Source of the DNA: Anaerolineae bacterium
GTDB lineage: Bacteria > Chloroflexota > Anaerolineae > Aggregatilineales > Phototrophicaceae
Assembly: GCA_022826865.1 (NCBI GenBank)
Contig: JAJDUC010000063.1
Location: forward strand, 1-36,391
Direction: 5' to 3'
DNA: 36,391 bases
The notes beneath the pieces are model-generated. The model was given only the letters and a program-made list of their open reading frames with translations, ran no database searches and was not told where the DNA came from. Of the stretch, positions 7,951-16,230 are shown in pieces. Position numbers and translations under genes: made by a program. Positions within the stretch are counted from its first letter, which is position 1. Every line of letters begins with the position of its first letter.

Positions 7951-9198
7951 TCAACTGGCGACGCCGGCGACATCAAGCGCGGCATGCAGCAGCACATTGC
8001 AAACCGCTTCCAGATCCTCCGGTTCGGCGCTTTCCGATTCGTGGTGGCTGATGCCGTCTTTGCAAGGCGCGAAGAGCATCGCCGTTGGAACGCGAGCGGC
8101 GACATAACAGGCATCGTGGCCGGCGCCGGAGGTGATGTACTGATGCGAGACCTTCAGCCGCTCGCAGGCGCGCTTCACGGCGGCGACGCAGCTTTCATCG
8201 AAGGCGACCGGCGCGGCGTAAGAGATCTGCTCAAGCGACAGTTCCAGGCCGATGTCGGAGGCGGCTTCCGCGCAGACTGCGCGCAGCGCGCTATCCATGG
8301 CGCTGAGCGTCTCGGCTGAGGGGTGGCGCATATCAACGGTGAAATCGACCCGGCCCGGGATGACATTGCGCGAGCCGGGACCCACTTCGATCTGGCTGCC
8401 GACAGTGCCGCGAGCCAGGGGCGCGTGTTCATGGGCGATGTCATCGACCGCCTGCACAACTTTCGCCATGCCAAGCAGGGCGTTGCGGCGGCCTGCCATC
8501 GGCGTCGAGCCGGTATGTTGGGCGAAACCTTCCAGGGAAACATCGTACCAGCGGAAGCCCTGGGCGGCGTCGACGACGCCAACGCTGACTCCGCCGTCAT
8601 CAAGTATGGGACCCTGCTCGATGTGGCATTCGAAGAAGGCGGAAAAATCATGATCGACCACAGGCAAATCGCCGTGATAGCCAATGCGTTTCAATTCGTC
8701 CAGCACAGTCGCGCCGCTGTCGACGGCGACGCGGGATTGCGCCCAGTCTCGATCAAAAACGCCGCCATAGACGCCGGAAGCGAGCATGGCCGGTGCGAAG
8801 CGCGCGCCCTCTTCGTTCGTCCAGTTGACCACCTCCAAAGCTGTTCGTGTATTGATGCCGTGGTCATTCAAAGTACGGATGACTTCCAGGCCCGCCAGCA
8901 CGCCGAAGACGCCGTCGAAGCGCCCGCCATAAGGCTGCGTATCCAGGTGGCTGCCCATGCCGACCGCCGGTTGGTCTTCTTTTGCGCCAGCGCGGCGGGC
9001 GAACATATCGCCCATTTCGTCGACGCTCAGCGTCAAGCCGGCTTCCGCGCACCAGATGGCGAATAAATCGCGGGCGACCTTGTCTTCGTCGCTGAGGGTG
9101 AGGCGGTGGCTGCCGCCATTGGCGGTCGCGCCGATCTGCGCCATCTGCATGATGCTATCCCAGAGGCGCGCGCCATTCACGCGGATATCAACTGTCAT
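7951..9198 (-). CDS. M20-family Zn hydrolase, N-carbamoyl-L-amino-acid hydrolase / allantoate amidohydrolase type
   Basis: The protein has 415 residues. The metal ligands are visible: GSHLDTQPYGGRFDG (H84, D86, D95), TNEEGARF (E129, E130), HIEQGP, and a late H in GISHHESE. These are the marks of the hydantoinase/carbamoylase branch of M20 peptidases, which hydrolyse N-carbamoyl amino acids or ureido compounds to release ammonia and CO2 or a free amine. GGGAGGAC sits 5 bases before ATG 9198; a longer frame to 9273 would overlap the sulfatase gene and adds only Arg/Pro-rich residues. It lies 67 bases downstream of the sulfatase gene on the same strand, so a shared transcript is likely. Confidence 0.88.
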   Translation of the reverse strand: MTVDIRVNGARLWDSIMQMAQIGATANGGSHRLTLSDEDKVARDLFAIWCAEAGLTLSVDEMGDMFARRAGAKEDQPAVGMGSHLDTQPYGGRFDGVFGVLAGLEVIRTLNDHGINTRTALEVVNWTNEEGARFAPAMLASGVYGGVFDRDWAQSRVAVDSGATVLDELKRIGYHGDLPVVDHDFSAFFECHIEQGPILDDGGVSVGVVDAAQGFRWYDVSLEGFAQHTGSTPMAGRRNALLGMAKVVQAVDDIAHEHAPLARGTVGSQIEVGPGSRNVIPGRVDFTVDMRHPSAETLSAMDSALRAVCAEAASDIGLELSLEQISYAAPVAFDESCVAAVKRACERLKVSHQYITSGAGHDACYVAARVPTAMLFAPCKDGISHHESESAEPEDLEAVCNVLLHAALDVAGVAS

Positions 9199-9265
9199 GT
9201 CTGTCCTCCCAAGAGTTTCGGCCGGGTCGGGGCGGGCTCGCGGCTGATTGCCGCGCAAGTCTCGC

Positions 9266-10603
9266 TCAAGCATCCGCCAGGACGGGGTCGCTGACGCGAT
9301 TCTGTCGTTCTCGCAGGCTGCGCTTCAGTTTGTCGATGAGGCCGGCCTTGACCGGCGCATCGATAAGATCGCTGACCTCGTAGGGATCTTCCGCCAAGTC
9401 AAACAGCTGCCAGGTTTCTTCCCCGCCGACGACGGTCTGGATCAGTTTGTGGCGCTCGTCTTTGATGCTGCGCTGGTAAGGCTGGCCCTGCGGATGCCCG
9501 AATACGCCTTGATAAGCGGAGAAGATCTGACGGCGATGTTTGTAAGTGACCTCTTCAAGCAGCATGTTCAAGCTGTGGCCGATGCTCGTCGCGGGAACCG
9601 GGACGCCCGCCATCTCCAGGAGCGTGGGATAAAGATCGAGCAGGTAGAGCAGCGCGTTGCAGCGCAAGCCGGCCGGGACGCCGGGCCCGCGCATGATCAA
9701 AGGAATGCGCATGCTGTGATCGTAAAGGTTCTGCTTGCCCATTAGTCCGTGCTGGCCGACGCCCAAACCGTGATCCGAGGTGTAGATGACGATGGTATTC
9801 TCACTCAGTCCACGCGCCTCCAGCGTATCGAGGATGCGCCCGATGTCGAAATCCATGTGCGAGATCATGCCGTAGTAATCGGCGATATGGCGCTTGATTT
9901 CGTCTTCGCCGCGGGGATAACCGGCCAGGACTTCGTCGCGGATGTCTCGCACGCCGATATCGAAAGGATGCTCAGGCAGAAAGTTGGGCGGCAGGTCAAC
10001 TTTGGCGGGATCGTACATGCTATCGAATGGCGGTGGCGGCGTGCGCGGATCATGCGGCGATGTGAAGGCGATGTAGGCGAAAAATGGCTCTTCGTCGTCG
10101 CCGCTGCGCGAATTGAGAAAGTCGATCGTTTCGTCGCTGAAGACGGTGGTGGAAAAGCCATCGGCGATATAGGTCTGCTCGGGCGGGTACGCGCCGGCCG
10201 GGTCGAAGTCATTGACGGGCATGGCGTATTGATCGTTCATGCCGCCGAAAAAGACTTTGCCGCTTTCTCCAAAACAGCGGGCATAGCTGCCGCGGCGGTT
10301 ATGCCATTTTCCCGTGCCAAAAGTCGTATAGCCATTTTGCCCCAGGAGTTCGGGCAGCAGCGGCGCGTCATCCGGCAGCGGATCGGGCGTATCAAAAAGG
10401 CCGCAGCCGGACATCAACATGCCGCGGCTTGGCATGCATACCGCGCCCGAGGTCGAGCCCATGATATGCGCTTGGGTGAAGCAGGTTCCGTCGGCGATCA
10501 TCTGGTCGAAGGTCGGCGTCGAAACTGCCTCCGTTCCCAGCGCGCCGAGCGCGGAATGGCGATGGTCATCGGCGATCATAAAGAGGATATTGGGTCGGCT
10601 CAT
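9266..10603 (-). CDS. Sulfatase (type I, formylglycine-dependent, arylsulfatase-like)
   Basis: The protein has 445 residues. PNILFMIADD near the N terminus provides two metal-binding aspartates (D12, D13). C56-MPSR-60 is the CxPxR motif whose cysteine must be oxidised to formylglycine. YTSDHGLGVGQHGLMGK supplies the later metal Asp/His and basic residues. It removes sulfate esters from a sulfated sugar, steroid or aromatic compound; the substrate is unknown. No signal peptide is visible, so it seems cytoplasmic. No formylglycine-generating enzyme is in the window. No strong ribosome-binding site precedes ATG 10603, though the N-terminal motif fixes the start region. Confidence 0.9.
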   Translation of the reverse strand: MSRPNILFMIADDHRHSALGALGTEAVSTPTFDQMIADGTCFTQAHIMGSTSGAVCMPSRGMLMSGCGLFDTPDPLPDDAPLLPELLGQNGYTTFGTGKWHNRRGSYARCFGESGKVFFGGMNDQYAMPVNDFDPAGAYPPEQTYIADGFSTTVFSDETIDFLNSRSGDDEEPFFAYIAFTSPHDPRTPPPPFDSMYDPAKVDLPPNFLPEHPFDIGVRDIRDEVLAGYPRGEDEIKRHIADYYGMISHMDFDIGRILDTLEARGLSENTIVIYTSDHGLGVGQHGLMGKQNLYDHSMRIPLIMRGPGVPAGLRCNALLYLLDLYPTLLEMAGVPVPATSIGHSLNMLLEEVTYKHRRQIFSAYQGVFGHPQGQPYQRSIKDERHKLIQTVVGGEETWQLFDLAEDPYEVSDLIDAPVKAGLIDKLKRSLRERQNRVSDPVLADA

Positions 10604-10766
10604 ATCAACAAGTATCTCGATTGGCTTCTACGACGATGATACAGCTTGCGGACGTAGCGGGTCAAGATAGCGCATGGCTGGGAGCGGCGAAAAGGTGGAT
10701 TTGGAACATTAGCCCGTGCGCGAAATCCCCGCCCCCGGCCCCTCCCCCAATGCATTGGGTTGCGTA

Positions 10767-10808
10767 GGTCGCGCAGGTCGCGTAGACACTGACCGATGAC
10801 ACTGACCG
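10767..10808 (+). repeat. 42-base dispersed repeat with doubled GACACTGACCG, copy 1
   Basis: It reads GGTCGCG-CAG-GTCGCG-TAGACACTGACCG followed by a second GACACTGACCG. It matches 23758-23799 at 38 of 42 positions by hand. It is non-coding. Confidence 0.7.
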
Positions 10809-10913
10809 TCGACATAGACCTAGGGGTGGGGCCGCGCCGCGTAGACACAGGCGGTCGGGAATGGAGTAAGAAAGAACCGTGTCCACGATTCACGACTCCC
10901 CCATTCAGGGTAA

Positions 10914-10933
10914 TCGCATCAAATTTTTCTTTA
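10914..10933 (+). repeat. CAGGGCAAT element, partial copy C
   Basis: CAGGGTAATCGCATCAAAT matches the start of the element at 23644 at all but two positions. After this the sequence passes straight into a CACAGAGG repeat. Confidence 0.55.
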
Positions 10934-10963
10934 CCACAGAGGACACAGAGGGCACAGAGTTTA
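10931..10963 (+). repeat. CACAGAGG-type dispersed repeat, copy 1
   Basis: TTACCACAGAGGACACAGAGG followed by GCACAGAG belongs to a repeat style common between genes of many environmental bacteria. Related stretches lie at 29547-29595, 29661-29686 and 30681-30705. Confidence 0.7.
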
Positions 10964-11064
10964 AGGTTCTTTTGACGACTTTCTCACTACAATCGATGAT
11001 GGGACAGCGGAAGACACCTGCTTTCTTGTCTATAAACTTCCTTCTCGCTCAATTAAGTTTGGTC

Positions 11065-11733
11065 ATGACGCGCGATGACATCAATGTGCCGCGCTGGGGT
11101 TGGAACAGCCTGGTCATTGCTGTTGCTACGACGGCCGTCACGCTCTTCGTGACCAGCCTGGCCGCTTATGGTTTCGCCCGGCTGGATTTTCCCTTCAAGA
11201 ATGTAATCTTCATCGTTGTTATATTCACGCTGATGATTCCATCGCAGATCTACATGATTCCCAATTATCTGCTGGTGCGCGATTTGGGCTGGCTGGATAG
11301 TTATCACGCCTTGATTTGGCCGGCCGCGCCCAATGTCTTCGGCTTATTCTTGCTGCGCCAGTTTTTTTCCACCTTCCCGCGCGAGTTGGAGGAAGCCGCG
11401 ACTGTTGACGGCGCGAGCCGCTGGCGCATTTATTGGCAGTTGATGATTCCAGTCAATCGAAATGCGCTCATCGCGCTGGGCATATTTGTCTTTCTGCACT
11501 CCTGGAACGACCTGTTTTGGCCGCTGATTGTTTTGAGCCGGGTCGAAAACAGGACTTTGCCGGTGGGCTTGGCGGTTTTGGCGGGCGCCTATGGCGCGGG
11601 CGATTCCTTCTCCGAACCCGCCCTGATCATGGCCGCCAGTTCTATGTCGAGCATCCCCGTGCTCATTGTCTATGTGATCTTCCAGCGCCGGATCACGCAG
11701 AGCTTCATGCTCACGGGCATGGGCGGGCGCTAA
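11065..11733 (+). pseudogene. 5'-truncated MalG-type sugar ABC transporter permease
   Basis: The frame encodes the C-terminal part of a CUT1-type permease, from [16 protein letters not shown] through the EAA loop ([18 protein letters not shown]...IP) to GMGGR. Intact relatives have about 275-300 residues with a first membrane helix and a periplasmic loop before this point. Here that part (roughly 70 residues) is missing and the upstream bases are dispersed repeats. The best in-frame start, ATG 11065, has no clear ribosome-binding site, and no TM1-like sequence appears in other frames just upstream. Binding protein, partner MalF-type permease and ATPase are absent nearby. I read it as a remnant of a sugar-import operon. 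Confidence 0.65.
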
Positions 11734-11739
11734 ACAAGG

Positions 11740-11745
11740 TATAAT
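11740..11745 (+). promoter_or_regulatory. Possible -10 box for a leaderless alcohol dehydrogenase mRNA
   Basis: A consensus TATAAT ends 6 bases before ATG 11752, the spacing expected if transcription started at the start codon. No convincing -35 box is visible. It is a suggestion only. Confidence 0.35.
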
Positions 11746-11751
11746 CGCAGG

Positions 11752-12783
11752 ATGCTAAAGCCGATACCCGAAGTCATGACCGTGCCCAAGTTCGAGGGCG
11801 GCGGGATTATAAGTTTTCACCAGAAGGACGTGCCGGCGCCGGGGCCGGGTCAACTGCTGCTGCAGGTGGGCGCCAACGCGCTCTGCGGCTCGGAGCGCGG
11901 CCAGTTCTACGAGGGCAGCGATGTAACGCCCGGGCACGAAGGCGCCGGCATCGTCGCCGCGGCCGGACCGGACACCAGCACGCCGGTCGGGACGCCGGGC
12001 GCGGTCTTCTTGATGGACTTCTGCGGCGCCTGCCGCAGTTGCGCGCTGGGATTCACCAATCAGTGCCTGCGGAAACGCGCCGACTACGGCTTCAATGTGG
12101 ATGGCGGTTTCGGTGTTTATGAATTGGTTAATGAGAATGTGTTTTTCGCGGTCGATAGCGATATGACGCCGACCGAGGCGACCCTGCTGTTGGATATCAT
12201 GGGCACGAATGGGCATGGTGTCCGGCGCGCGCGACTGGTCCGGAAAGATATCGAGTCGGCGCTGGTGACCGGGGCGGGTCCCATCGGTTTGGGCATGTTG
12301 GCCATGCTCAAGGTGATGCTGGGTTTTGACATGCCGGTGGCCATAAGCGATGTTCTGCCCTATAGATTGGCGCTGGCGGAACGAATGGGTGGATTGCCGG
12401 TGAATGTAGCGGAATTGTCTCTGGCGGATGGCTTGAAGCGTCATGGCTTATCCGAGGTTGATGCGGCCTTCGATACCAGCGGAATCGGCAGCGCGCGGCG
12501 CGGCGCCCTGGACTGCCTGTCGCAGCGTGGCGTCCTGGTCTGCATTGGGCATGGGCAGGGCTTGGAGCTCATGATTTCGCCCGACTTGATTGGCCCGGAG
12601 CGGGCAGTGATCGGCAGCGAATACTTCTGCTATGACGAATTGCCCGACAACCTGATGTACCTGCGCGCTCACAGAGATTACCTCATGCAGATCATCACGC
12701 ATCGCCTGCCGGTGGGCGACATTCAGCGCGCCTTTGAGCTGTTCTTCGCCGGCGAAACGGGCAAGGTCGTGATTGAACAATGA
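11752..12783 (+). CDS. Zn-dependent medium-chain alcohol dehydrogenase
   Basis: The protein has 343 residues. Catalytic-zinc ligands are C45 (ALCGSERGQF) and the GHEGAG motif (H62, E63). The structural zinc knuckle is complete, with C91, C94, C97 and C105. The NAD(P) fold follows at VTGAGPIGLGMLA. Members of this MDR group oxidise polyols, sugars or threonine-like alcohols; the substrate here is unknown. The stop overlaps the start of the next gene in ATGA, so the two are translationally coupled and probably work in the same sugar or polyol pathway. An alternative start lies at 11776. Confidence 0.88.
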   Translation: MLKPIPEVMTVPKFEGGGIISFHQKDVPAPGPGQLLLQVGANALCGSERGQFYEGSDVTPGHEGAGIVAAAGPDTSTPVGTPGAVFLMDFCGACRSCALGFTNQCLRKRADYGFNVDGGFGVYELVNENVFFAVDSDMTPTEATLLLDIMGTNGHGVRRARLVRKDIESALVTGAGPIGLGMLAMLKVMLGFDMPVAISDVLPYRLALAERMGGLPVNVAELSLADGLKRHGLSEVDAAFDTSGIGSARRGALDCLSQRGVLVCIGHGQGLELMISPDLIGPERAVIGSEYFCYDELPDNLMYLRAHRDYLMQIITHRLPVGDIQRAFELFFAGETGKVVIEQ

Positions 12784-13790
12784 GCGGACGCGAGCGCATC
12801 AAGGTCGCGCTGGTGGGCGCTGGAAGCTGGGGCTATCAGCATGCGCGCGTTTTCGCGGCGCGGGACGATGTCGAGCTCTGCGCGGTTGCCGGGCGCACGG
12901 CGGAGCGGACCCAAGCGCGCGCTGAGCAGTTCGGCATGCGCCCGTATCTTGATATCCAGGCGATGCTCGACCGGGAAAAGCCCGATTTGGTCAGCGTCAG
13001 CCTGCCAAACATGGGGCATTATGAACCCACGCTGCAGGTGATCCGCGCCGGCTTTCCTCTGCTGGTGGAGAAGCCGCTGGTCTTTGATCTAAAGGAAGCG
13101 GAGACCCTGCTCCGCGAGGCTCAGAAGCGGGAACTTTTTTTCGCCATCAACTTCAATCATCGTTATGCCAAGCCGGTGCAATTGGCGAAAGCGGCGATTG
13201 ACGACGGGCGCCTGGGCGATTTGGTTTTCGCGACCTGGCGCTTTGGCGGCGAAGGCGGCTGGGGCGGGCATCCTCACGCCAACTTGATCGAGACGCAATG
13301 CCATGGTTTTGACATGCTGGAGCATCTCTGCGGTCCCGTCGCCTCGCTCCAAGCGGAAATGACCGATATCACCGGCATCGGTTTCAGCACGATGGCGCTG
13401 TCGCTAAAATTCGCCAGCGGCGCCGTGGGCAGCCTGGTCGGCTCTTACGATTCATCTTATGCCTATCCCGATACGCATCGGGTTGAGGTCAACGGGACCG
13501 CCGGCCGCATCAGCATCGAGGACACGGTGAAGCGCTATAGTTTTCATCGCGCCGGCGAGGAAACGGGCGAGACCTGGGAAGCGGGTTACTTCAACGATTG
13601 GGACCGGGAGTTCCTCCGCACGTTTGACGATCATCTTGATGCGATGCTTGCGGCCTTCAAGCGTGGCGAGGAAGCGCCGGTTCCCGCGCAAGCCGGCTAT
13701 CGCGCTTTGCTGCTGGCGCAGGCCGCCATCGAATCTTACGAAACCGGACGGCGCGTGACCGTCAAAAATGAAGCGGTCGCCTCTGGCTGA
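12780..13790 (+). CDS. Gfo/Idh/MocA-family NAD(P)-dependent oxidoreductase
   Basis: The protein has 336 residues. The N-terminal Rossmann motif VALVGAGSWGYQHARVF is followed by the family signature VEKPL (the EKP lysine), with an alpha/beta substrate-binding half including NFNHRYAKP and GGHPHANLIETQCHGFDML. Such enzymes oxidise or reduce sugars, inositols or amino sugars. The ATGA overlap with the preceding alcohol dehydrogenase gene supports a joint catabolic role. Confidence 0.88.
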   Translation: MSGRERIKVALVGAGSWGYQHARVFAARDDVELCAVAGRTAERTQARAEQFGMRPYLDIQAMLDREKPDLVSVSLPNMGHYEPTLQVIRAGFPLLVEKPLVFDLKEAETLLREAQKRELFFAINFNHRYAKPVQLAKAAIDDGRLGDLVFATWRFGGEGGWGGHPHANLIETQCHGFDMLEHLCGPVASLQAEMTDITGIGFSTMALSLKFASGAVGSLVGSYDSSYAYPDTHRVEVNGTAGRISIEDTVKRYSFHRAGEETGETWEAGYFNDWDREFLRTFDDHLDAMLAAFKRGEEAPVPAQAGYRALLLAQAAIESYETGRRVTVKNEAVASG

Positions 13791-13891
13791 CCCATCCGCA
13801 AGCTGACGGCGCGGGCTGCCGCGGCAAACGCAGCGCGTCATCAGAATTTAAGATTTCTATGCTAAGCTAGGCGAATGAATCCGGCATAGAT

Positions 13892-13908
13892 TTGACAGGT
13901 GCTGTCAA
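13892..13908. promoter_or_regulatory. Perfect inverted repeat at the WD40 gene start
   Basis: TTGACAG-GTG-CTGTCAA is a perfect 7-bp palindrome with a 3-base spacer. Its last base is the A of ATG 13908, and its left arm contains a TTGACA sequence. It could be an operator or mask translation initiation; there is no direct evidence. Confidence 0.4.
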
Positions 13909-14963
13909 TGCTTCGTTTTCTTTTTCTCATCTTGTCTTTGCTTCTCTTGACCGCCCCGGTTCTGGGGCAGTCCGCGGATGCCCTGTTGCTGCTGGGGCTT
14001 GATTCCGGCGTAGTGACGGCGGCCTGGAATGCCGAGGAAACGCAGATTCTTACGGCGACGGAGCGCGGTTTGGCGCAAGTGTGGTCGGCTGAAGATGGCG
14101 AATTGCTGCAGTCGATTTCGCATGACGGCAACCCAATCACGCATGCGCTTTGGGTGCAGGAAGGCGCCGCCATTCTCTCCGCCGACGAGAGCGGTTTGGT
14201 GGTATTGAGCAATGCTGCCGACGGCGCAATGCAGCGCAGTTGGCGTCTTGATGGCATGCCAGTTGCCCTCTTGCCCAATGCGGAGGAGACGGCGCTTCTT
14301 GCCTTCACGCGGCTCGGCAAGGGCTCGATTCTGTCGCTTGTTGATGGCCGGAGCCTGATTGAATTTGAGGCGCCGGTTGAGATTGATGGCGCTGGCTGGA
14401 GCGCGGATGAGCGGCAAGCGCGCGCCTGGAGCGAAGCCGGCCGCGTTTATGTTTGGGATGCGGAATCGGGCGAAGAATCCAATTTCGCGCTGCCGCATCG
14501 GAGCATGCTCCTGGGTCTGGAATGGAACGCCGATGATTCCCGTGTACTGGCCTGGTTCACCAATGGCGCCGTTCAGGTTTATGAAATGGAAGGCGCCGGC
14601 GTCGCTTCAAGGGCTGTGAGCAGCGTGCGCCACCGCAGCTTCGTGCAGCAAGCCATCTGGTCTCGCGATGAATCCATGGTTATGTCCTGGGCCGGCGACG
14701 ATACCGTGCACATCTGGTCGGCAAACGACGGCCGCTCGCTTAATGTCTACCGGCATGAAGACTGGGTCATTGGCGCGCGCTGGGATCCGGAAGAGCGCCG
14801 CGTCCTCTCCTGGTCGCACATTTACGTTTATTTGTGGGACGGCGATGAAGCGCCGCGACGTTTTCGGCATCGAAACCTGGTCCGAGGCGCCATCTGGAAC
14901 AGCGACGCCAGCCGAATTATGTCCTGGTCCTGGGATCGAACGGTACGGGTCTGGCGCCCGTGA
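13908..14963 (+). CDS. Secreted WD40-like beta-propeller protein
   Basis: The protein has 351 residues. A signal peptide (LRFLFLILSLLLLTAPVLGQ) is followed by about seven repeats of roughly 40 residues with WD-type endings such as AQVWSAEDGELL, VYVWDAESGEE, VHIWSANDGRSL and a final DRTVRVWRP. The repeats often contain WNxD/WSxDE segments. It is likely an exported scaffold or sensor; the partner is unknown. I use ATG 13908 (ACAGG 8 bases upstream) rather than the in-frame GTG at 13899. The convergent PAP2-like gene ends 6 bases downstream. Confidence 0.8.
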   Translation: MLRFLFLILSLLLLTAPVLGQSADALLLLGLDSGVVTAAWNAEETQILTATERGLAQVWSAEDGELLQSISHDGNPITHALWVQEGAAILSADESGLVVLSNAADGAMQRSWRLDGMPVALLPNAEETALLAFTRLGKGSILSLVDGRSLIEFEAPVEIDGAGWSADERQARAWSEAGRVYVWDAESGEESNFALPHRSMLLGLEWNADDSRVLAWFTNGAVQVYEMEGAGVASRAVSSVRHRSFVQQAIWSRDESMVMSWAGDDTVHIWSANDGRSLNVYRHEDWVIGARWDPEERRVLSWSHIYVYLWDGDEAPRRFRHRNLVRGAIWNSDASRIMSWSWDRTVRVWRP

Positions 14964-14969
14964 AACGCC

Positions 14970-15611
14970 TTAGATGAGCGCCGCCAGAAGCAGGATTACG
15001 GCCAACGGCGTGAGCAGGCCGATCAGGACGCCGAGAAGAACCTGAATGGCGGTGTGCCGCTGCAGCACCAGCCGCGCCAGGATCACCAGCAGAAGCGCCG
15101 GCACAAAGACCAGGCTCTGATTGAAGCTGTACATCACCGCTGTGGCCGCGACGATGCTGGCCATGGCCATGGCATGTAAACTGATGTGAACGAAGAATGT
15201 GCCGACCAGAATGATGCTCAGCTCGGCGATGCTGACCAGCGTCACGATCAGGAAGATTGGATCCGCCTCCAGACGCAGGAAGATTAACTCGCTGATGAGG
15301 CCGAGAGTGATGGCGATGGAGTAGGGTATGAATCGCTCGCGGCTTTCGCGCATGTGCAGATCGCCGATTTTGCCAAGCCGCACCATCAACGCGACAAAGA
15401 GCATGGGCAGAACGCAAATGGAGCCGGCGAAGAGCGACGCAAAGAATAGCGCGGCGCCGATATCGTCAGCTGATGAGAGCGAAACCGCGTAGATCCAAAC
15501 CGTCCAGACGACTGGCGGACTGAGAATCAGCGAGACGAAATGCGCCCAGAGATTTTCCTTCGCCGGCACGCGGTGACGGAGCGCGGCCGGCAGTGGCAGG
15601 CGGATGTCCAT
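14970..15611 (-). CDS. PAP2-like integral membrane protein (non-canonical phosphatase motifs)
   Basis: The protein has about 213 residues and five or six membrane segments. RESRERFIPYSI, FVHISLHAMAM and LQRHTAIQVLLGVLIGL stand in the order and spacing of PAP2 motifs 1-3 (KxxxxxxRP, PSGH, SRxxxxxHxxxD). The match is to the divergent branch with RxxRxxPY and RxxxxxHT, not the classic one. It may be a lipid or polyprenyl phosphatase. ATG 15611 is chosen; an in-frame GTG 9 bases upstream is possible. Confidence 0.6.
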   Translation of the reverse strand: MDIRLPLPAALRHRVPAKENLWAHFVSLILSPPVVWTVWIYAVSLSSADDIGAALFFASLFAGSICVLPMLFVALMVRLGKIGDLHMRESRERFIPYSIAITLGLISELIFLRLEADPIFLIVTLVSIAELSIILVGTFFVHISLHAMAMASIVAATAVMYSFNQSLVFVPALLLVILARLVLQRHTAIQVLLGVLIGLLTPLAVILLLAALI

Positions 15612-15742
15612 GGCTTTCACCCGGTTAGCGACTCTGAACTGGCATTATAGCATCCGATTCTGTGGCAGCCCCAATTGTCGCATCCGCTTCCTCGCCGGCT
15701 GCAGGTTATTGCGGCAACCGCCAAGACTATACAACTATACAG

Positions 15743-16201
15743 CTAGCCCGCATCCTCAAGAAGCTCGAGCAAGCCTTCCGGATAGAGTGGCGGCGCAGCG
15801 TTGCCCTGGAAAAATTCGAGCGGCCGCCAGCCGGCTTCATACAAGACCCTTGCGCCATCGCGGCCCTGAACACAAACATCGTCGGCATTAAGAACCGGGT
15901 CGGTGAAGCGCCCATTGTAGATTAAGACGATTTCATGGCCCGGCGCATTCTCGTAGGTGAAGATATTCTCGAGCGCGCCCAGATAGGTCACGTTTGTCAC
16001 CTCGGCATTGAGCTCTTCCCGGACTTCGCGGATGACAGCATCGCAGCCGCGTTCGCCAAATTCGATGCGGCCGCCGACCGGGCGGTAGAAGGTTTCATCT
16101 TTGCGCGCGTCGTAGCCGCGGGCGACGAAGATCATGTCCTCGCGCCGAAAAACACAGAGCGCCAGCGGGCGAATGCGTTTCTTCTTGCGTTTTTTGCCCA
16201 C
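15743..16201 (-). CDS. Nudix hydrolase
   Basis: The protein has 152 residues. A complete Nudix box GX5EX7REUXEEXXU is present from G44 (GRIEFGE, then REVREELNAEV), with the metal-binding glutamates E62 and E63. The N terminus is strongly basic (GKKRKKKRIR). It hydrolyses a nucleoside diphosphate linked to another group; the substrate is unknown. It lies 29 bases after the second ABC permease on the same strand and may share its transcript, which would fit salvage of nucleosides or nucleotides. Confidence 0.88.
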   Translation of the reverse strand: MGKKRKKKRIRPLALCVFRREDMIFVARGYDARKDETFYRPVGGRIEFGERGCDAVIREVREELNAEVTNVTYLGALENIFTYENAPGHEIVLIYNGRFTDPVLNADDVCVQGRDGARVLYEAGWRPLEFFQGNAAPPLYPEGLLELLEDAG

Positions 16202-16230
16202 GTCGGTCGCCCGAGCCTAATGGAGCTGGC

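Larger units (their letters stand above)
10604..11064. other. Repeat-filled intergenic block upstream of the truncated permease
   Basis: Several repeats are stacked here: half of a C-rich hairpin (10724-10760), a 42-base element with two GACACTGACCG units (10767-10808), the start of a CAGGGCAAT element (10914-10933) and a CACAGAGG-type repeat (10931-10963). No genuine gene start is seen. An open frame running through the block from 10879 encodes only repeat-derived residues such as TTEDTEGTE. Confidence 0.65.

Noticed and set aside
10879..11064. Extension of the sugar permease back to an ATG at 10879
   Set aside because: The extra residues are a translation of dispersed repeats (TTEDTEGTE) and contain no first membrane helix, so this is not a genuine N terminus.
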